64,000 bases of DNA, taken from Micromonospora violae (lineage in GTDB: Bacteria; Actinomycetota; Actinomycetes; Mycobacteriales; Micromonosporaceae). The position numbers were made by a program, and so were the translations under genes. The DNA lies in contig NZ_SHKK01000001.1 of assembly GCF_004217135.1 (NCBI RefSeq), positions 4,712,001 to 4,776,000 of the forward strand, read 5' to 3'. This document shows positions 1-7,232 of the stretch, piece by piece. Within the stretch, counting starts at the first letter, position 1, and the number at the start of each line of letters is the position of its first letter. Under the pieces are notes generated by a model. The model had not been told where the DNA came from and did no database searches. It saw only the letters and a program-made list of their open reading frames with translations.

Positions 1-1
1 C

Positions 2-58
2 ACCGCCGAGCGGCTACTCCCCCTGGAGCTCGAATTCCTCCGTACCCATCTGCGGTGA
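2..58 (+). CDS. C-terminal end of an upstream gene (partial)
   Basis: An open frame enters from the left edge and stops at TGA 56-58, giving 18 residues ending LEFLRTHLR. It is convergent with the next gene, whose stop codon lies 10 bases further on. Too little remains to name a family. It could be a chance open frame, but the position and the convergent layout fit a real gene end. Confidence 0.35.
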   Translation, partial: TAERLLPLELEFLRTHLR

Positions 59-67
59 ACCCCGCAG

Positions 68-481
68 TCACCACCGTTCCACGAGGTGTTCCCGGCCCGG
101 CGGCGGCTCGTACGGCTCGGGCCAGTAGTCAACGATTTTGCTGATCAGCCCATCTTCGGAGAGCTCCAGCCAGACGCACGCGTCCTGGTGCTCGACGCCC
201 ACCCGACCGTCGAGCAACAGGGCGGCGAGGCGGCCATCGGCGATCACCCGTATCGGGTGGAGGTGCCAGTCGCCCGGGTACTCGGTGTTGAACCGCAGGA
301 AGGCGTCCTTGCCACGGATGCGCTCCCGGGTCTGCGGCATCTCGTAGACCACATCATCGGTGAGCAGGGCGGCCAACCCGGACCAGTCGCGGCGCTCCAG
401 AAGATCGACGTAGGCGTGCGCGGCCTGCCGGGCCATCGAGGTGTCATCCACGGCCCGGACCCTAGCCCTCACCACCGACAC
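68..481 (-). CDS. NTF2-like / SnoaL-type small protein
   Basis: A 137-residue protein of the cystatin-like alpha+beta barrel (NTF2/SnoaL) superfamily. The N-terminal half has the usual helix pattern (AAHAYVDLLERRDWSGLAAL), followed by the strand containing DVVYEMPQ and a later WLELSEDGLISKIVDYW strand pair. Length matches single-domain members. Family members range from isomerases and cyclases to binding proteins, so the substrate cannot be read here. The start is the GTG at 481; the ATG 15 codons downstream (MARQAAHAY) is a real alternative because SnoaL proteins often begin near there. No partner gene is obvious. Confidence 0.7.
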   Translation of the reverse strand: MSVVRARVRAVDDTSMARQAAHAYVDLLERRDWSGLAALLTDDVVYEMPQTRERIRGKDAFLRFNTEYPGDWHLHPIRVIADGRLAALLLDGRVGVEHQDACVWLELSEDGLISKIVDYWPEPYEPPPGREHLVERW

Positions 482-572
482 CTCGGGGTGCTCGTCGCTG
501 GCGCGCGCTGCTTTCGTGAATCTTGGACACTTTCCGTTAGCGGGGCCCGCCTCCAGTCACGCCGGCATGGTG

Positions 573-988
573 TCAGGACACCGACGGCGGCCAGCGGTGC
601 GTACGCCACTGGTTCCATGTCGCGAAACCGGCCGGTGGGTCGTCAATGGGTTCGGTGCCGGCGAGTTCGCCTGGCGTCGGGACGTCGATGATGGCAGCCC
701 ACTCGGCGAGTTCCTCGTCGGACATGGGCCACGTCGTGTGTGGCGCTTCGGCCTGGCGTTGATCGAGCCGTCGGCGCTGCTCGGCAGGGGTGAGTTCGAA
801 GTAGCGCAGCTCTACCGTCGCACCGAGGTCGGCTGCCGCCTGCCGCAGCGCGGAGCGCTCGTCTCGACTCCACAGGCCGTAGTCGATCACCACGTTGTTG
901 CCGAGTTCGAGGGCCCGCAGGCCGATCTCGATGAGCCGCCCTTCGATGACGCCCTGAGCCGATGGCGGATTCTCGTGCCCGTAGAGGG
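573..988 (-). pseudogene. P-loop kinase/AAA ATPase, 3' part of gene split by IS607 element
   Basis: This frame runs to the stop at 573 and carries the C-terminal three quarters of a small zeta-toxin-like P-loop kinase or ATPase (LYGHENPPSAQ, VIDYGLWSRDE, PMSDEELAEW). It has no start of its own, and the Walker A loop is missing. That loop lies beyond the inserted element at 2701-2824 on the same strand. Joining base 2701 to the GG at 987-988 restores one continuous frame: codon 42 becomes GCC, followed by CTC TAC GGG. The rebuilt protein is about 179 residues. I see no stop or frameshift in either half, so the insertion is probably recent. Internal start codons might yield a fragment, but without the P-loop it would not bind ATP. 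Confidence 0.85.
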
Positions 989-1035
989 CTGACAGCTGCC
1001 GGCGTGTCGGTCGTCAGTTGTGCTCACTGGTCGGC

Positions 1036-1314
1036 ATGGTTGGCGTCGTGCCCACCTACCGGATCGGCCGCCTGGTCATGGTCGGAGATCCGGTCACTGG
1101 AACGGCGGCCGAGGCCGGGCGGACCGTGGTGTATGCCCGGGTGTCGTCGGCCGATCAGAAGGCGGATCTGGACCGTCAGGTCGCCCGGGTGTCCGTGTGG
1201 GTCACCGGCCAGAAGCTCGGCGTGGCCTCGCTGTGCGCCCGCCTGTCCGGTCGTCGCGCCGCCGCGAACCGCGCCCGCCGCGTAGTCGAAGCCGCCGCCG
1301 AGGCTCGGGTGTGA
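1036..1314 (+). pseudogene. tnpA: Remnant of IS607 serine recombinase TnpA
   Basis: The frame keeps three blocks of an IS607 TnpA. First is the tail of the N-terminal DNA-binding domain (VPTYRIGRLVMV). Next is the start of the resolvase domain with the catalytic serine motif (VVYARVSSADQKADLDRQVARV). Last is the C-terminal end (SLCARLSGRRAAANRA). Roughly 90 residues between the second and third blocks are gone, including the conserved Arg-rich catalytic core, and most of the MerR-like helix-turn-helix is also missing. Family members are about 190-200 residues; about 92 remain. The deletion kept the frame. The stop overlaps the GTG of tnpB, keeping the normal tnpA-tnpB arrangement. Confidence 0.8.
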
Positions 1315-2690
1315 AGACGATCCAGGCGTACCGGTTCGCCCTCGACCTCACCCCGGGCCAGGAACGTGACGTGCTCGCGCATGCTGGGGCGGCTCGGGTC
1401 GCGTTTAACTGGGCGCTCGTGAAGGTCAAGGCGGTCATGGACCAGCGGACCGCCGAGCGATCCTACGGCGTGCCGGACGAGGCGTTGACGCCGTCGCTGT
1501 CATGGTCCCTCGCTGGTCTACGCAAGGCGTGGAACGCCGCTAAGCCCGGGGTTGCGCCGTGGTGGGGTGAGGTGTCGAAGGAGGCGTTCAACACCGGCTT
1601 GGAAGCCCTCGCGCGCGGCGTGAAGAATTGGGCCGACTCCCGCAGGGGCGCACGGGCCGGGCGACCGGTCAGGTTTCCCCGGTTCAAGTCCCGCCGCCGC
1701 ACTGCACCATCCGTGCGGTTCACCACCGGGGCGATCCGGGTCGAACCCGACCGCATGCACGTGGTGCTGCCGAGGCTGGGTCGGTTGAAGCTGCACGAGT
1801 CGGCCCGCAAACTCGCCCGGCGTTTGGACAACGGCACCGCCCGGATCATGTCCGCGACCGTGCGGCGCGGCGGCGGACGCTGGCACGTGTCGTTCACCGT
1901 CGAGGTCGAACGGGCCGAGGGCGCCCCTGCCCGGCCGCGGTCGGTCGTTGGCGTGGACGTCGGGATCACGCACCTTGCGGTGTTGTCCACTGGCGAGTTG
2001 GTCGACAACCCGCGCCACCTAGCCGCCGCGCAGCGACGCATGCGCTCGTTGGGCCGGGCGCTGTCACGCAAGACCGGCCCGGACCGGCGTACCGCAAGAC
2101 GGCCGTCGAAGCGGTGGGAGCGGGCAGCTGCGCGGCTCGGTCGTGCGCACGCCCGGGTCGCTCATCTGCGCCGCGACGGGCTGCACAAGCTCACCACCCG
2201 GCTCGCGCGTGAGCACGCCACCATCGTGGTCGAAGACCTCAACGTGGCCGGGATGCTGGCCAACCGCAAGCTGGCCCGGTGCGTCGCCGACGCCGGGTTC
2301 GCGGAGATCCGTCGCCAACTGGCGTACAAGACCGGGTGGAACGGCGGCCGGCTGCTGCTGGCCGACCGCTGGTATCCGTCCTCCAAGACCTGCTCGGGTT
2401 GCGGCACGGTGAAAACCAAGCTGGCCCTGTCCGAGCGCGAATACACCTGCCAGGCGTGCGGTCTGGTCATCGACCGGGACCGCAACGCCTCCTTGAACCT
2501 GGCCGCCCTCGCGGCCGAGTTCGACACCGCCGGGAGTGGCCCGGTGGCAGCACGTGGAGCCGACCAGAAGACCCGCGTACGCGGGCAGGTGGCGACGAAG
2601 CGTGAACCCGGCACGGCATCCGCCGGTCAGACCGGGACCGTCCCGCCGCAAGGCAGGACTACCAACCGTGTGCTCGCTAAAGCGCACTGA
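1311..2690 (+). CDS. tnpB: TnpB, RNA-guided RuvC-type nuclease of IS607 element
   Basis: A 459-residue TnpB (OrfB, Cas12-like ancestor). The N-terminal helix-turn-helix-like region (AFNWALVKVK) is followed by the RuvC domain. Candidate catalytic acids are D216 in GVDVGIT, E308 in IVVEDLNVAG and D390 in DRDRNASLNL. A zinc ribbon with C361, C364, C380 and C383 sits between the last two. All motifs are intact, unlike the neighbouring tnpA. Known TnpB proteins use an RNA from the element's right end to cut DNA matching the flank, which favours retention of the element. The GTG at 1311 overlaps the tnpA stop and begins KTIQAYRFAL; longer upstream readings only run through tnpA in another frame. 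Confidence 0.93.
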   Translation: MKTIQAYRFALDLTPGQERDVLAHAGAARVAFNWALVKVKAVMDQRTAERSYGVPDEALTPSLSWSLAGLRKAWNAAKPGVAPWWGEVSKEAFNTGLEALARGVKNWADSRRGARAGRPVRFPRFKSRRRTAPSVRFTTGAIRVEPDRMHVVLPRLGRLKLHESARKLARRLDNGTARIMSATVRRGGGRWHVSFTVEVERAEGAPARPRSVVGVDVGITHLAVLSTGELVDNPRHLAAAQRRMRSLGRALSRKTGPDRRTARRPSKRWERAAARLGRAHARVAHLRRDGLHKLTTRLAREHATIVVEDLNVAGMLANRKLARCVADAGFAEIRRQLAYKTGWNGGRLLLADRWYPSSKTCSGCGTVKTKLALSEREYTCQACGLVIDRDRNASLNLAALAAEFDTAGSGPVAARGADQKTRVRGQVATKREPGTASAGQTGTVPPQGRTTNRVLAKAH

Positions 2691-2715
2691 GAGGTAACGG
2701 CCTTCACCCATTCGT
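2550..2715 (+). ncRNA. Predicted TnpB guide (omega/reRNA) region
   Basis: TnpB elements encode their guide RNA at the 3' end of tnpB, with the guide segment taken from DNA just beyond the right end. Here tnpB stops at 2690 and the element ends at 2698-2700, so the scaffold must lie inside the last part of the tnpB frame and the guide would begin at about 2699 (GGCCTTCACCCATTC). The exact 5' limit is not visible. The call rests on family knowledge and position, not on a recognised structure. Confidence 0.3.
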
Positions 2716-2824
2716 CCTTCGTCAGACGCAGGGCATTGTGCTCGGCTTCGATACGGCGAGCGGCTGTGGTCTTGCCGGTGCACGGCAGGCCCACGGTCAG
2801 GAACAGCGTTGGTCGCGTCACCAT
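2701..2824 (-). pseudogene. P-loop kinase/AAA ATPase, 5' part of gene split by IS607 element
   Basis: The N-terminal 41 codons plus one base of the interrupted ATPase. They include the Walker A loop GLPCTGKTT (residues 12-20) and the following TKDEWVK block. A GGAGG lies seven bases before the ATG at 2824, which favours this start over the upstream ATG at 2863. Past the GG at 2699-2700 the frame runs into the element (VTSQCALAST) and produces a meaningless tail. The rest of the protein is at 573-988. Confidence 0.85.
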
Positions 2825-2876
2825 TCCCTGCCTCCGGGAGATCAAAACGGGTGCCCCGGTCATGCCTGTCCACCGT

Positions 2877-2882
2877 TAGCAT
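2877..2882 (+). promoter_or_regulatory. Candidate -10 box of a leaderless promoter
   Basis: TAGCAT fits the actinobacterial TANNNT -10 pattern and ends 7 bases before the ATG at 2890. No Shine-Dalgarno sequence precedes that ATG. The spacing predicts a transcript starting at or next to the start codon. Confidence 0.4.
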
Positions 2883-2889
2883 CCACGGC

Positions 2890-3624
2890 ATGGCAACGAG
2901 GCTGGTTCAGATCAACATGAAGGCTCGGGACGACGCCGCGCTCGGCGGTTTCTGGGCGCAGGTGCTCGGCTGGGAGCTCTCCAGCGAGGGGCCGAGCGTG
3001 ACCAACCTCGAACCCGAGGGCTTCGTCTACCCCGACCCCGCCGCCGTCTGCATCGACCTCGTCGCCTCCCCGGAATCCAAGACCGTCAAGAACCGTGTGC
3101 ACGTCGACCTCGCCACCACCTCGGCGGCCCATCACGCGGAGCTGGTCACGCGCCTGAAGGGTCTCGGCGCGACCCTCGCCGATGTGGGCCAGGGCGACGT
3201 TCCGTGGACGGTCATGGCCGACCCGGAGGGCAACGAGTTCTGCGTGCTGGACTGGCAGGAGCCGATCCGCGACACCGGACCGATCGCCAGGGTGGTGGTC
3301 GACTGCGCGGATCCGCGCGCCATGGCCCGTTTCTGGAGCGAGGCCACTGACTGGACCCTGCACCGGGTGACCGACCACGACGCGGTGCTGCGCTCCGCCA
3401 AGGACGTCGGCCCCTATCTGCATTTCGTCCGCACGCCCGATGTGAAGACCGTGTGGAACCGCGTCCACCTCGACGTGCGTCCGTACCCGGGCGACGACCT
3501 GAAGGCGGAGGCGGCCAGGCTGGAGTCTCTCGGCGCCACCGTCATCGACCTGGGCGGCGCTGTGCATTGGACGGTTCTCGCCGACCCGGAGGGCAACGAG
3601 TTCTGCCTGCTCACTCCAGCCTGA
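2890..3624 (+). CDS. VOC family protein with two glyoxalase-like domains
   Basis: A 244-residue protein made of two tandem VOC (glyoxalase/bleomycin resistance/dioxygenase) domains. Each half ends in the same motif: DPEGNEFCVLDW near residue 115 and DPEGNEFCLLTPA at the C terminus. Each also carries a VHxDV/VHVDL segment (VKNRVHVDL, VWNRVHLDV). The arrangement is that of actinobacterial two-domain VOC proteins of unknown substrate. No metal-ligand set could be assigned with confidence. The ATG at 2890 lacks a Shine-Dalgarno but has a -10-like TAGCAT just upstream, so the mRNA may be leaderless. It is divergent from the disrupted ATPase. Confidence 0.85.
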   Translation: MATRLVQINMKARDDAALGGFWAQVLGWELSSEGPSVTNLEPEGFVYPDPAAVCIDLVASPESKTVKNRVHVDLATTSAAHHAELVTRLKGLGATLADVGQGDVPWTVMADPEGNEFCVLDWQEPIRDTGPIARVVVDCADPRAMARFWSEATDWTLHRVTDHDAVLRSAKDVGPYLHFVRTPDVKTVWNRVHLDVRPYPGDDLKAEAARLESLGATVIDLGGAVHWTVLADPEGNEFCLLTPA

Positions 3625-3658
3625 CCACAGGATCACCGGGCGGGTACGCCCGGGTCCG

Positions 3659-4528
3659 TCACGCTGGCTCGATGGGCAGCCACAGTTCGCAGGTCGCGGT
3701 GCTGAAGTCCTCCGCCCGGTCGAGGATGGCAACCAGCGAGGGGCCCGGCCGCAGTCGCCACGGGTTGGACGGGAACCACTCGGTCGCGGTCGCCGCCCAG
3801 GTCTTCTGCAGGGCCTGCGGGTGAGGCCCGGCGGTGCGGAACACCGCCCACTGGCCGGCCGGCACCTCGATGGCGTCGAGGTCGTCGGGGACCGGCGTGT
3901 CTCGGGACACCGCGACCCCGTGCAGGTAGGTCAGCTCGCTGCCCTCGGTGGCCTCGGCGTCGACGTCGTCGCTGACCTGTAGCAGCCCGGCGGGCTCGGT
4001 GTCGCTGAGAGCCTTCAGCCGGAGGTGCTCCTGCGGTGGCAGTCCGGTGATGTGCTGCTGGATGTGCGGGTTGATGCCGTGGTGGACGAGTGGAACCCGG
4101 GCCGCGTGTCCGACCAGCCGGAACGTGGGGCGGTCGACGATGCGGGTGTCCATGGGGATACTCCCTTCGACGGTCAGGCGGAACCTGAGCTGCGGTTGTG
4201 TGCGAAGGGGGCCTCCGTCGCGGCGTACGTCACCGGGGCTGGCACCGTGGACCGCCCGGAAGGCACGCCCGAACGCCTCGGTCGAGCCGTATCCGTGTCG
4301 GACGGCGATGCTCAGCAGATCGTCCTCGCCTCGAACGATGTCGGCGGCGGCGACGGTCATGCGGCGTCGGCGCACGTACTCGGACAGCGGCATGCCGGCC
4401 AACGACGAGAACATCCGGCGCAGGTGGTACTCGGTGGTGCCGAGGGCCCTGGCCACTTCGTCGACGTCGAACTCCTCGGTGAGGTGCTCTTCGAGTAGGT
4501 CGACCAGCCGGTTGAGTGCCGCGATCAT
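3659..4528 (-). CDS. AraC family regulator with GyrI-like effector domain
   Basis: A 289-residue regulator. Residues 1-100 hold two helix-turn-helix motifs of AraC type (LVDLLEEHLTEEFDVDEVARALG and LLSIAVRHGYGSTEAFGRAFR). From about 120 on there is a GyrI-like small-molecule-binding domain (VEGSIPMDTRIVDRPTFRLVGHAARVPL to CELWLPIEPA). The order (DNA binding first, GyrI second) matches Rob/SoxS-like multidrug-sensing regulators. AAGGAGG lies just upstream of the ATG at 4528, so I prefer this start to the ATG seven codons earlier. The same-strand LysR gene ends 96 bases upstream; targets are not evident. Confidence 0.88.
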   Translation of the reverse strand: MIAALNRLVDLLEEHLTEEFDVDEVARALGTTEYHLRRMFSSLAGMPLSEYVRRRRMTVAAADIVRGEDDLLSIAVRHGYGSTEAFGRAFRAVHGASPGDVRRDGGPLRTQPQLRFRLTVEGSIPMDTRIVDRPTFRLVGHAARVPLVHHGINPHIQQHITGLPPQEHLRLKALSDTEPAGLLQVSDDVDAEATEGSELTYLHGVAVSRDTPVPDDLDAIEVPAGQWAVFRTAGPHPQALQKTWAATATEWFPSNPWRLRPGPSLVAILDRAEDFSTATCELWLPIEPA

Positions 4529-4624
4529 GAGGCCTCCTTTCGACGTCAAGCCTGGCCGAGGGGCCCTACCGCGCGCCCGACCGTAGCGGTCCGATCCGAT
4601 CAGGTGTCCGGACTCCCGAACGGT

Positions 4625-5524
4625 TCAGTCAGCGCGCTGTTCCCCGAGGACGGTTTCGCGGAACGATGCCACCACGGGCCGAAGGTCGACCCGGTGCCAA
4701 GCGGCCCACAGCTGCACGGACCCGCCGTACCAGGGAATTTCCCGCACCATGATGCCCTCGGTCGTGCCACGCACCATGCTCCGCTGCACGAGCGCGAGGC
4801 CGAGACCGGAGGCGACCAGGCCCAACGCGGTGAGCGGATCGGCCGCGTTGAGGCCGATGTCCGGCGTGAAGCCGGCGGCCACGCACGACGCGACGAACGC
4901 GTCCCGCCAGGCCGGGTCCTGTGAGTCACCCACCGCGATCCACGGCTGCCCGTTCAGGTCATCGGGCGTCAACTCCTCCTGCTCGGCGAGGGGATGAGTC
5001 GCCGGCAGCACCAGCAGCAGCGGGTCCTGAAGCAGCGGGGCCGCCAACAGATCCGGGTCGCCCTCGGGCGGCGGTGTGCGGACCAGCGCGATGTCCAGGC
5101 TGCGCTGACGCAGTCCTTCGAACTGCTCAGCGGACTCCTGGTCGTACAGCGCGACATGGATGCCGGGGCGCTCCTCACGTAGGGCGCGAAGGGCAGTGGG
5201 CAGGACGCCGGTGTGCATGGCGTTGGCCACGTACCCGATGCACAGGCCGCCCTCCTCGCCGCGACCGAGCCGGCGGCCGAGGTTCTCCAGCCGGGCCGCG
5301 TGGCGCAGCAGAGCGCGGGCCTCGGTCAGGAAGACACGGCCGTCGGAGGTCAGCCGGATGCGCTGCTGGCTGCGCTCGAAGAGGGTGAGGCCCAGGTTCT
5401 TCTCGAGCTGGGCGATCTGCCGGCTGAGCGGCGACTGGGAGATGTGCAGCTGTTCGGCAGCACGTCCGACGTGCTCGGCCTCGGCGACGGCCACGAAGTA
5501 CCGGAGTTGTCGCAGGTCAAGCAT
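4625..5524 (-). CDS. LysR family transcriptional regulator
   Basis: A 299-residue LysR-type regulator. The N-terminal winged helix (LRQLRYFVAVAEAEHVGRAAEQLHIS, then SPLSRQIAQLEKNLG) is followed by a linker helix and a periplasmic-binding-like sensor domain from about residue 90. It is divergent from the aldo/keto reductase gene. The 138 bases between them contain overlapping palindromes that are good candidates for its operator. By LysR convention it probably controls the reductase-SRPBCC pair and itself. I chose the ATG at 5524 (MLDLRQLRYF) rather than the ATG at 5545, because family members begin there. Confidence 0.9.
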   Translation of the reverse strand: MLDLRQLRYFVAVAEAEHVGRAAEQLHISQSPLSRQIAQLEKNLGLTLFERSQQRIRLTSDGRVFLTEARALLRHAARLENLGRRLGRGEEGGLCIGYVANAMHTGVLPTALRALREERPGIHVALYDQESAEQFEGLRQRSLDIALVRTPPPEGDPDLLAAPLLQDPLLLVLPATHPLAEQEELTPDDLNGQPWIAVGDSQDPAWRDAFVASCVAAGFTPDIGLNAADPLTALGLVASGLGLALVQRSMVRGTTEGIMVREIPWYGGSVQLWAAWHRVDLRPVVASFRETVLGEQRAD

Positions 5525-5537
5525 GTCGGACCTGGGA

Positions 5538-5568
5538 GGACTCAACTGAGTCCAAGTAAGTCTTGGAC
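5538..5568. promoter_or_regulatory. Overlapping palindromes, candidate LysR operator
   Basis: Two overlapping inverted repeats lie between divergent lysR and aldo/keto reductase genes. GGACTCA/TGAGTCC has a 2-base centre (5538-5553). GTCCAAG/CTTGGAC has a 5-base centre (5550-5568). Arms are perfect in both. The location, between a LysR gene and its divergent neighbour, is typical of LysR binding sites. Confidence 0.55.
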
Positions 5569-5662
5569 AGTCTCATGACTGGATCCTAACGTTGACCACG
5601 CAAGACCGGTCAATCGCACATTCGTTCTCATTCGGCATAGCAAACATCAAGAGGGTTATTTC

Positions 5663-6673
5663 ATGACGATCAAGTCTCTTCTTCCCAGCCCGCTCGGGTT
5701 CGGCACCGCACCGCTCGGCAACATGTTCCGCGCCATCCCCGACGAGGAGGCGGCGGCCACTGTCCAGGCCGCGTGGGACCAGGGCATCCGCTACTTCGAC
5801 ACCGCACCCTTCTACGGCGCGGGTCTCTCCGAGATCCGCCTCGGCGACGTGCTGTCCCAGCACCCGCGCGACGAGTACGTCCTCAGCACCAAGGTCGGCC
5901 GCGTCATCCTCGACGACATCGAGGACACCACCGCCCGCGACCTCGGCGAGAAGGGTGGCCTCTTCGAGCACGGCCGCCCGAACAAGATGATCAATGATTA
6001 CACCGCCGAGGCCACCCTGCGCTCGATCGAGGACAGCCTCAAGCGCCTCAACACCGACCGCCTCGACATCGTGTGGGTGCACGACGTCGCTCAGGACTTC
6101 TACGGTGACGAATGGCTGGCCGCCTACGAGGCGGCCCGCACGGGCGCCTTCCGCGTCCTGCAGAAGCTGCGCGACGAGGGCGTCATCAAGGCCTGGGGCC
6201 TGGGCGTCAACCGCGTCGAGCCGCTGGAACTCACCCTCGATCTCGACGAGCCGATACCCGACGCCTTCCTCCTCGCCGGCCGTTACACGCTCCTCGACCA
6301 CGACCGGGCCCTGCAGCGCCTGCTGCCGTCCGCCTCGGCGCAGAACGTGGACATCGTCGTCGGTGGCCCGTACAGCTCGGGGATCCTCGCTGGCGGCACG
6401 CACTTCGAATACCAGAAGGCACCCGCGGCCATCATCGACAAGGTGGAGCGGATCAAGGCAATCGCCGCGCGACACGGGGTCAGCATCAAGGCCGCCGCGC
6501 TGCAGTTCTCCCTCGCCCACCCGGCCACGGTCGCCGCGATCCCCGGCGCCACGAAGCCCAGCCGCATCGCGGAAGACGTGGCCGCCCTCAGCGAAACGGT
6601 GCCGGCCGCCTTCTGGACGGCCCTGCGCGAGCAGAAGTTGATCGCCGACACCGCGCCCATCCCTGCCGCCTGA
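5663..6673 (+). CDS. Aldo/keto reductase (D-threo-aldose dehydrogenase-like)
   Basis: A 336-residue NAD(P)H-dependent oxidoreductase with the AKR barrel. The catalytic tetrad is visible: Asp and Tyr in YFDTAPFYG, Lys in STKVGR, and His in VWVHDV. The length and the GGLFEHGRPNKMINDYTAEA insert resemble D-threo-aldose 1-dehydrogenase / L-fucose dehydrogenase / pyridoxal dehydrogenase members. The start has AGAGGG upstream. The SRPBCC gene follows after 18 bases, so the two are probably co-transcribed. The LysR gene is divergent. The actual substrate is an inference at subfamily level only. Confidence 0.88.
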   Translation: MTIKSLLPSPLGFGTAPLGNMFRAIPDEEAAATVQAAWDQGIRYFDTAPFYGAGLSEIRLGDVLSQHPRDEYVLSTKVGRVILDDIEDTTARDLGEKGGLFEHGRPNKMINDYTAEATLRSIEDSLKRLNTDRLDIVWVHDVAQDFYGDEWLAAYEAARTGAFRVLQKLRDEGVIKAWGLGVNRVEPLELTLDLDEPIPDAFLLAGRYTLLDHDRALQRLLPSASAQNVDIVVGGPYSSGILAGGTHFEYQKAPAAIIDKVERIKAIAARHGVSIKAAALQFSLAHPATVAAIPGATKPSRIAEDVAALSETVPAAFWTALREQKLIADTAPIPAA

Positions 6674-6691
6674 CGTTCTGAGGAGGATCCC

Positions 6692-7117
6692 GTGGCCACC
6701 GCCACCGAGTTCATCGACATCCCCGTTACGCCCGAACGCACCTGGCAGCTCATCGGCGGCTTCGACTCGCTCCCCGACTGGCTGCCGTACATCCCCAGCA
6801 GCGAACTCAGCGAGGGTGGACGCGTGCGCACCCTCAAGAATGAGGAGGGCGGCGTCATCGTCGAGCGCCTCGAAGCCTTCGACAACGGGGCCCGCAGCTA
6901 CAGCTACTCGATCCTCCAGGCGCCATTCCCCATCACCGACTACCTCTCCACCATCACCGTGCACGAGGTGCCCGGAGAGGACGGGGCTCGCGTGCAGTGG
7001 TCCGGCACCTTCACGCCGGTTGGCGTCAGCGACGAAGAGGCCACCACCCTGTTCCGCGGCATCTACCGGGATGGCCTGGCAGCACTGCACCAGACCCTCA
7101 CCACGGCTGCCGCCTGA
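6692..7117 (+). CDS. SRPBCC family protein
   Basis: A 141-residue START/Bet v1-like (SRPBCC) protein that would fold as a ligand-binding cavity. Typical parts are the opening strand TEFIDIPVTPERTWQLIGGF, the SLPDWLPYI segment, and a long C-terminal helix. Members bind or transform hydrophobic small molecules. It starts with GTG 9 bases after a GAGGAGG sequence and sits directly downstream of the aldo/keto reductase, suggesting a shared metabolic role under the divergent LysR regulator. Transcription probably ends in the 62-bp palindrome beginning at 7151. Confidence 0.82.
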   Translation: MATATEFIDIPVTPERTWQLIGGFDSLPDWLPYIPSSELSEGGRVRTLKNEEGGVIVERLEAFDNGARSYSYSILQAPFPITDYLSTITVHEVPGEDGARVQWSGTFTPVGVSDEEATTLFRGIYRDGLAALHQTLTTAAA

Positions 7118-7150
7118 CCGGCGAGGGATCTCGTCGAGATGCCCCGCAGG

Positions 7151-7212
7151 AACAGAAGGGTCCCCTCCCGACGACGTTGTCGGTTGGGGACCCTTCTGGT
7201 CTGCGGTGTGAT
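7151..7212. repeat. 62-bp palindromic repeat, copy 1 (terminator-like)
   Basis: These 62 bases are identical to 11314-11375. The core is a long hairpin: AGAAGGGTCCCC pairs with GGGGACCCTTCT, and an inner 8-bp arm (CCGACGAC/GTTGTCGG) meets with almost no loop. It sits between convergent genes, 33 bases after the SRPBCC stop and 20 bases before the stop of the minus-strand regulator. That suits a bidirectional terminator. The constant 3' extension (GGTCTGCGGTGTGAT) beyond the stem shows it is a dispersed repeat, not just a chance hairpin. Confidence 0.85.
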
Positions 7213-7232
7213 CCGCACCCACCTGGGGTGGG

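Larger units (their letters stand above)
987..2700. mobile_element. IS607-family insertion sequence with decayed tnpA and intact tnpB
   Basis: The element carries a remnant of a serine recombinase tnpA and a full tnpB. It lies between GG dinucleotides at 987-988 and 2699-2700, so it is 1712 bp counting one GG. The insertion interrupts a P-loop ATPase gene, and removing the element with one GG restores that gene's frame exactly. Insertion at GG without a longer target duplication is the known habit of IS607-type serine transposases. There are no clear terminal inverted repeats. Because tnpA is badly deleted, the element probably cannot move without a helper. Confidence 0.85.

Noticed and set aside
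1020..1310. Extension of TnpB upstream to 1020
   Set aside because: The added residues are an out-of-frame reading of tnpA. The family start is at the GTG 1311 overlapping the tnpA stop.
7151..7212. 62-bp repeat as an integrase attachment site
   Set aside because: It is a symmetric hairpin at gene ends and there is no integrase gene in the enclosed block, so a terminator-like dispersed repeat is simpler.
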